A stretch of 64,000 nucleotides of DNA from Ophiura sarsii. Its lineage: Eukaryota > Echinodermata > Ophiuroidea > Amphilepidida > Ophiuridae. Of this stretch, positions 59,951 through 64,000 are shown piece by piece. How positions within the stretch are numbered: the stretch's first letter is position 1; every line of letters begins with the position of its first letter. The notes beneath the pieces are model-generated. The model worked only from the letters and a program-made list of their open reading frames with translations. It was not told the DNA's origin and made no database searches. The stretch is taken from NCBI GenBank assembly GCA_035610835.1, contig CM069455.1, positions 34,615,596-34,679,595 on the forward strand, given 5' to 3'. Both the position numbers and the translations under genes were made by a program.

Positions 59951-60625
59951 TTTTTTTATAATAACATTTTTATTCAATTACTTTATTAACAAACATGGTT
60001 AAAAAGCATACATAAAACCCAGGACGTGACCAGCATGACAATGGAGACCCTCAACATGGGCCAAAGCAGGGTAGACAAAATACATAAAAACTACATTAAA
60101 ATACATCAAAAAATTACAGGGAATAAAACAAACAGGTGACTTGAGGAGCAGCAGAAAGCAAACCATGATTAAGCATGTTAAGAGTGGGCAATATTCAGGT
60201 GATCAATATTGTCCCAATTTGGATCTTGTCTGCTGTTCCATATGCCATATGAACCTAAAAGAGCCAACTTTGAAATGTCTCTGATAGCTTTTTTGTTGAA
60301 GCTTGCTTTAGTGAATTTAAACATTGACTTTGCACGAGAAATGTTGTCCTTGGTAATCACCCCACGGGAACCTATTTCAAAACAGACCAGAGACGTTTTT
60401 AAATCACCTCTATTCAAATCAAGCATGAGACTGGCATATTTGTTCTGTTTACGACTATGGGCTTTGTCGGTGTTTTGTTCAAAGGGCACTGTTAGCTCGG
60501 CGATCATGGCTGTTTTAGCAGAAGCGTTGTACAGAAATATGTCAGGACGTTGTGAAGTAGGGAGGATATTAGGTGGTATTGTACCACCTAATGATCATCT
60601 CAACAAAAACACTTCATTGTAGTAT
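59951..60625 (-). pseudogene. LINE 3' end with nuclease-like C-terminal domain
   Basis: The minus strand from about 60610 reads GGTIPPNILPTSQRPDIFLYN, then AELTVPFEQN, HSRKQNKYASLMLDL, CFEIGSRG and continues to a stop at 60178. R-P-D, then E-L-T-V-P, then K-x-x-K-Y resembles the PD-(D/E)xK-type endonuclease found C-terminal in R2/R4/NeSL-like LINEs. This is a motif judgement, not a search. The 3' UTR runs to an A-rich tail with AATAAAG near 59990 and 'ataaaaaaacac' near 59950. The 5' part is lost. It lies next to the assembly gap. Confidence 0.65.
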
Positions 60626-60711
60626 TTTATTTTCATGATGATATGCATGTTTTCCGGCATTTATGTTAATTTTTACCATTTATTTGGATATGAGTTGTAA
60701 ATCTTATATGG

Positions 60712-60811
60712 NNNNNNNNNNNNNNNNNNNNNNNNNNNNNNNNNNNNNNNNNNNNNNNNNNNNNNNNNNNNNNNNNNNNNNNNNNNNNNNNNNNNNNNNN
60801 NNNNNNNNNNN
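60712..60811. other. Assembly gap (100 N)
   Basis: Exactly 100 N, the conventional size for a gap of unknown length. The sequence resumes directly inside the tandem array, so the array may extend into the gap. Confidence 0.99.
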
Positions 60812-63800
60812 ACGGGAGCCATTCACTTAAAAGAAATACAAAATGTCACTGGTTTCCATGGAAACCATGCACAAACAAAATTTGTTGAATTCATAGAAAT
60901 ATGCACATGCATATATAGCATCATGCTGCCAGGTTTCAGAGTCACACATGCAAAAATGAGTGCTTGAGAGCTCATTTTGTGGCTCATTTTGTAATTTTTC
61001 ACTATTGGTCGTCACGGTAACCCGAAAATCGACGTCACACATTTTAAGCGAACCGACCTGAATCGACAATTTGTGGACTCGACCCGACGCTGAAAATCTC
61101 GTTCCAATCGCTCAATTCGTTCCAAAGATATTGCCCCGACAAGGTTTTGGCCCTGTCTGGGCTGCCTGATAGTCTGCTATAGGCTTACTTGTGACAATTT
61201 TTGTGGTACCGTAATGTTCGCGCTTACAGTTCACCATGACATTGGTGCACAAATAATTATGCTCGATCTTATTTTCTTGGAGCGTGCACGTCTACGTGCG
61301 GGAACACAGATCACCAAACCCACAAATCAATGTAAATTTTGCCCAAAGAGCACAGAATGAAGTGTGCGAAAATTAAAAAACATTGAAAATTATTATACTC
61401 CATTATTAACAAAGTTAATACTGAGTATATTGTTTTTGTTTTTGCGCGGGGCGACTATCATTTTCGAATAGCTCGAAAACTAGTCAACCTATTCCATCCA
61501 AAATCGGCACACGTTATTTTTTTCTCGACATGCGCTACGACTCCGCGTTTCGGAAAAAAATACGCACCCAATTTGTCGTTATCATGGAAAAGGCTTATTT
61601 TAGCTTATCTCAGCTTTGAGATAATATTCGAATATTATCTCCCCCATTGAAAACAATGGGAAAATACTCCCGATGAGATATCTCAAAAACTAATTGAGCC
61701 ATTGCACTGAAATTTGACACACAGGCTGATGACTACAACAGCTTTAATTGATGTGCCACTCGGATAATTCTGACAGTTTCCATGGCAACGGGAGCCATTC
61801 ACTTAAAAGAAATACAAAATGTCACTGGTTTCCATGGAAACCATGCACAAACAAAATTTGTTGAATTCATAGAAATATGCACATGCATATATAGCATCAT
61901 GCTGCCAGGTTTCAGAGTCACACATGCAAAAATGAGTGCTTGAGAGCTCATTTTGTGGCTCATTTTGTAATTTTTCACTATTGGTCGTCACGGTAACCCG
62001 AAAATCGACGTCACACATTTTAAGCGAACCGACCTGAATCGACAATTTGTGGACTCGACCCGACGCTGAAAATCTCGTTCCAATCGCTCAATTCGTTCCA
62101 AAGATATTGCCCCGACAAGGTTTTGGCCCTGTCTGGGCTGCCTGATAGTCTGCTATAGGCTTACTTGTGACAATTTTTGTGGTACCGTAATGTTCGCGCT
62201 TACAGTTCACCATGACATTGGTGCACAAATAATTATGCTCGATCTTATTTTCTTGGAGCGTGCACGTCTACGTGCGGGAACACAGATCACCAAACCCACA
62301 AATCAATGTAAATTTTGCCCAAAGAGCACAGAATGAAGTGTGCGAAAATTAAAAAACATTGAAAATTATTATACTCCATTATTAACAAAGTTAATACTGA
62401 GTATATTGTTTTTGTTTTTGCGCGGGGCGACTATCATTTTCGAATAGCTCGAAAACTAGTCAACCTATTCCATCCAAAATCGGCACACGTTATTTTTTTC
62501 TCGACATGCGCTACGACTCCGCGTTTCGGAAAAAAATACGCACCCAATTTGTCGTTATCATGGAAAAGGCTTATTTTAGCTTATCTCAGCTTTGAGATAA
62601 TATTCGAATATTATCTCCCCCATTGAAAACAATGGGAAAATACTCCCGATGAGATATCTCAAAAACTAATTGAGCCATTGCACTGAAATTTGACACACAG
62701 GCTGATGACTACAACAGCTTTAATTGATGTGCCACTCGGATAATTCTGACAGTTTCCATGGCAACGGGAGCCATTCACTTAAAAGAAATACAAAATGTCA
62801 CTGGTTTCCATGGAAACCATGCACAAACAAAATTTGTTGAATTCATAGAAATATGCACATGCATATATAGCATCATGCTGCCAGGTTTCAGAGTCACACA
62901 TGCAAAAATGAGTGCTTGAGAGCTCATTTTGTGGCTCATTTTGTAATTTTTCACTATTGGTCGTCACGGTAACCCGAAAATCGACGTCACACATTTTAAG
63001 CGAACCGACCTGAATCGACAATTTGTGGACTCGACCCGACGCTGAAAATCTCGTTCCAATCGCTCAATTCGTTCCAAAGATATTGCCCCGACAAGGTTTT
63101 GGCCCTGTCTGGGCTGCCTGATAGTCTGCTATAGGCTTACTTGTGACAATTTTTGTGGTACCGTAATGTTCGCGCTTACAGTTCACCATGACATTGGTGC
63201 ACAAATAATTATGCTCGATCTTATTTTCTTGGAGCGTGCACGTCTACGTGCGGGAACACAGATCACCAAACCCACAAATCAATGTAAATTTTGCCCAAAG
63301 AGCACAGAATGAAGTGTGCGAAAATTAAAAAACATTGAAAATTATTATACTCCATTATTAACAAAGTTAATACTGAGTATATTGTTTTTGTTTTTGCGCG
63401 GGGCGACTATCATTTTCGAATAGCTCGAAAACTAGTCAACCTATTCCATCCAAAATCGTCACACGTTATTTTTTTCTCGACATGCGCTACGACTCCGCGT
63501 TTCGGAAAAAAATACGCACCCAATTTGTCGTTATCATGGAAAAGGCTTATTTTAGCTTATCTCAGCTTTGAGATAATATTCGAATATTATCTCCCCCATT
63601 GAAAACAATGGGAAAATACTCCCGATGAGATATCTCAAAAACTAATTGAGCCATTGCACTGAAATTTGACACACAGGCTGATGACTACAACAGCTTTAAT
63701 TGATGTGCCACTCGGATAATTCTGACAGTTTCCATGGCAACGGGAGCCATTCACTTAAAAGAAATACAAAATGTCACTGGTTTCCATGGAAACCATGCAC

Positions 63801-64000
63801 AAACAAAATTTGTTGAATTCATAGAAATATGCACATGCATATATAGCATCATGCTGCCAGGTTTCAGAGTCACACATGCAAAAATGAGTGCTTGAGAGCT
63901 CATTTTGTGGCTCATTTTGTAATTTTTCACTATTGGTCGTCACGGTAACCCGAAAATCGACGTCACACATTTTAAGCGAACCGACCTGAATCGACAATTT
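60812..64000. repeat. Tandem array, 976-bp period (3.27 copies, open at both ends)
   Basis: Units start at 60812, 61788, 62764 and 63740. They are nearly identical; one visible difference is G to T at about 63458. Each unit contains a perfect 24-bp palindrome (61618-61641, GAGATAATATTC and its inverse) and a GTTTCCATGGAAAC-type palindrome near the start. An 80-codon minus-strand frame is in every unit but is not preserved in the diverged relative at 17088, so coding is unlikely. Confidence 0.95.

Noticed and set aside
60827..63997. 80-codon minus-strand frame repeated four times in the array
   Set aside because: Repetition only reflects near-identical satellite units; the diverged relative at 17088-17556 has stops and deletions in it.
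1..64000. tRNA and rRNA genes
   Set aside because: I looked for B-box-like GGTTCGANTCC and rRNA core motifs and found none in a credible context; this was by eye only.

Overview
The window is nuclear DNA of a complex animal with a large, repeat-rich, AT-rich genome. There is no bacterial gene organisation: coding blocks are split by GT-AG introns or lie in transposon debris. The genes and repeats point to a marine deuterostome invertebrate (echinoderm or hemichordate most likely). The evidence is a leucine-rich-repeat 7TM receptor like relaxin/LGR receptors, an HNK-1-type carbohydrate sulfotransferase, CR1/L2/Jockey-type LINEs, a Penelope-like element, hAT and TTAA-flanked MITEs. The species cannot be fixed from sequence alone. 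A run of exactly 100 N (60712-60811) shows this is a scaffold.

Layout. 1-7 kb: intergenic DNA with a diverged direct duplication flanking a frameshifted LINE, then MITEs. 7.25-16.4 kb and 42.65-52.1 kb: two direct copies of a duplicated block about 9 kb long. Each carries one copy, on the minus strand, of an apparently intronless receptor of roughly 1,380 codons: signal peptide, CUB-like region, LRRNT, about 25 LRRs, 7TM. Both copies are broken by different stops, frameshifts and transposon insertions. Each copy shows the pre-insertion state for the other, which gives exact insertion sites for a hAT element, a 3.1-kb TIR element and a small hAT-like MITE. 16.4-30.4 kb: no protein gene seen; MITEs, fold-back elements, LINE fragments, a degenerate tandem repeat ending in a Helitron-like hairpin, and an array of 20-bp palindromes.

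30.5-34.85 kb: the one apparently intact gene, a three-exon carbohydrate sulfotransferase on the plus strand (30494-30644, 32371-32474, 33931-34848). Phases and splice sites all agree and give 390 residues with an N-terminal signal anchor. 35.6-38.3 kb: a large palindrome, a Penelope-like RT fragment and a decayed LINE. 38.9-41.6 kb: three to four degenerate tandem copies of a unit of about 0.9-1 kb. 52-60 kb: repeats and a large inverted repeat, with a LINE 3' end (nuclease-like C-terminal domain) at 60 kb. 60.8-64 kb: a near-perfect tandem array with a 976-bp period, running off the window. A diverged inverted relative of the same repeat lies at 17.1-17.55 kb.

The genes do not form a pathway. 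The sulfotransferase is a Golgi glycan-modifying enzyme; the receptor pair is a decaying tandem family.
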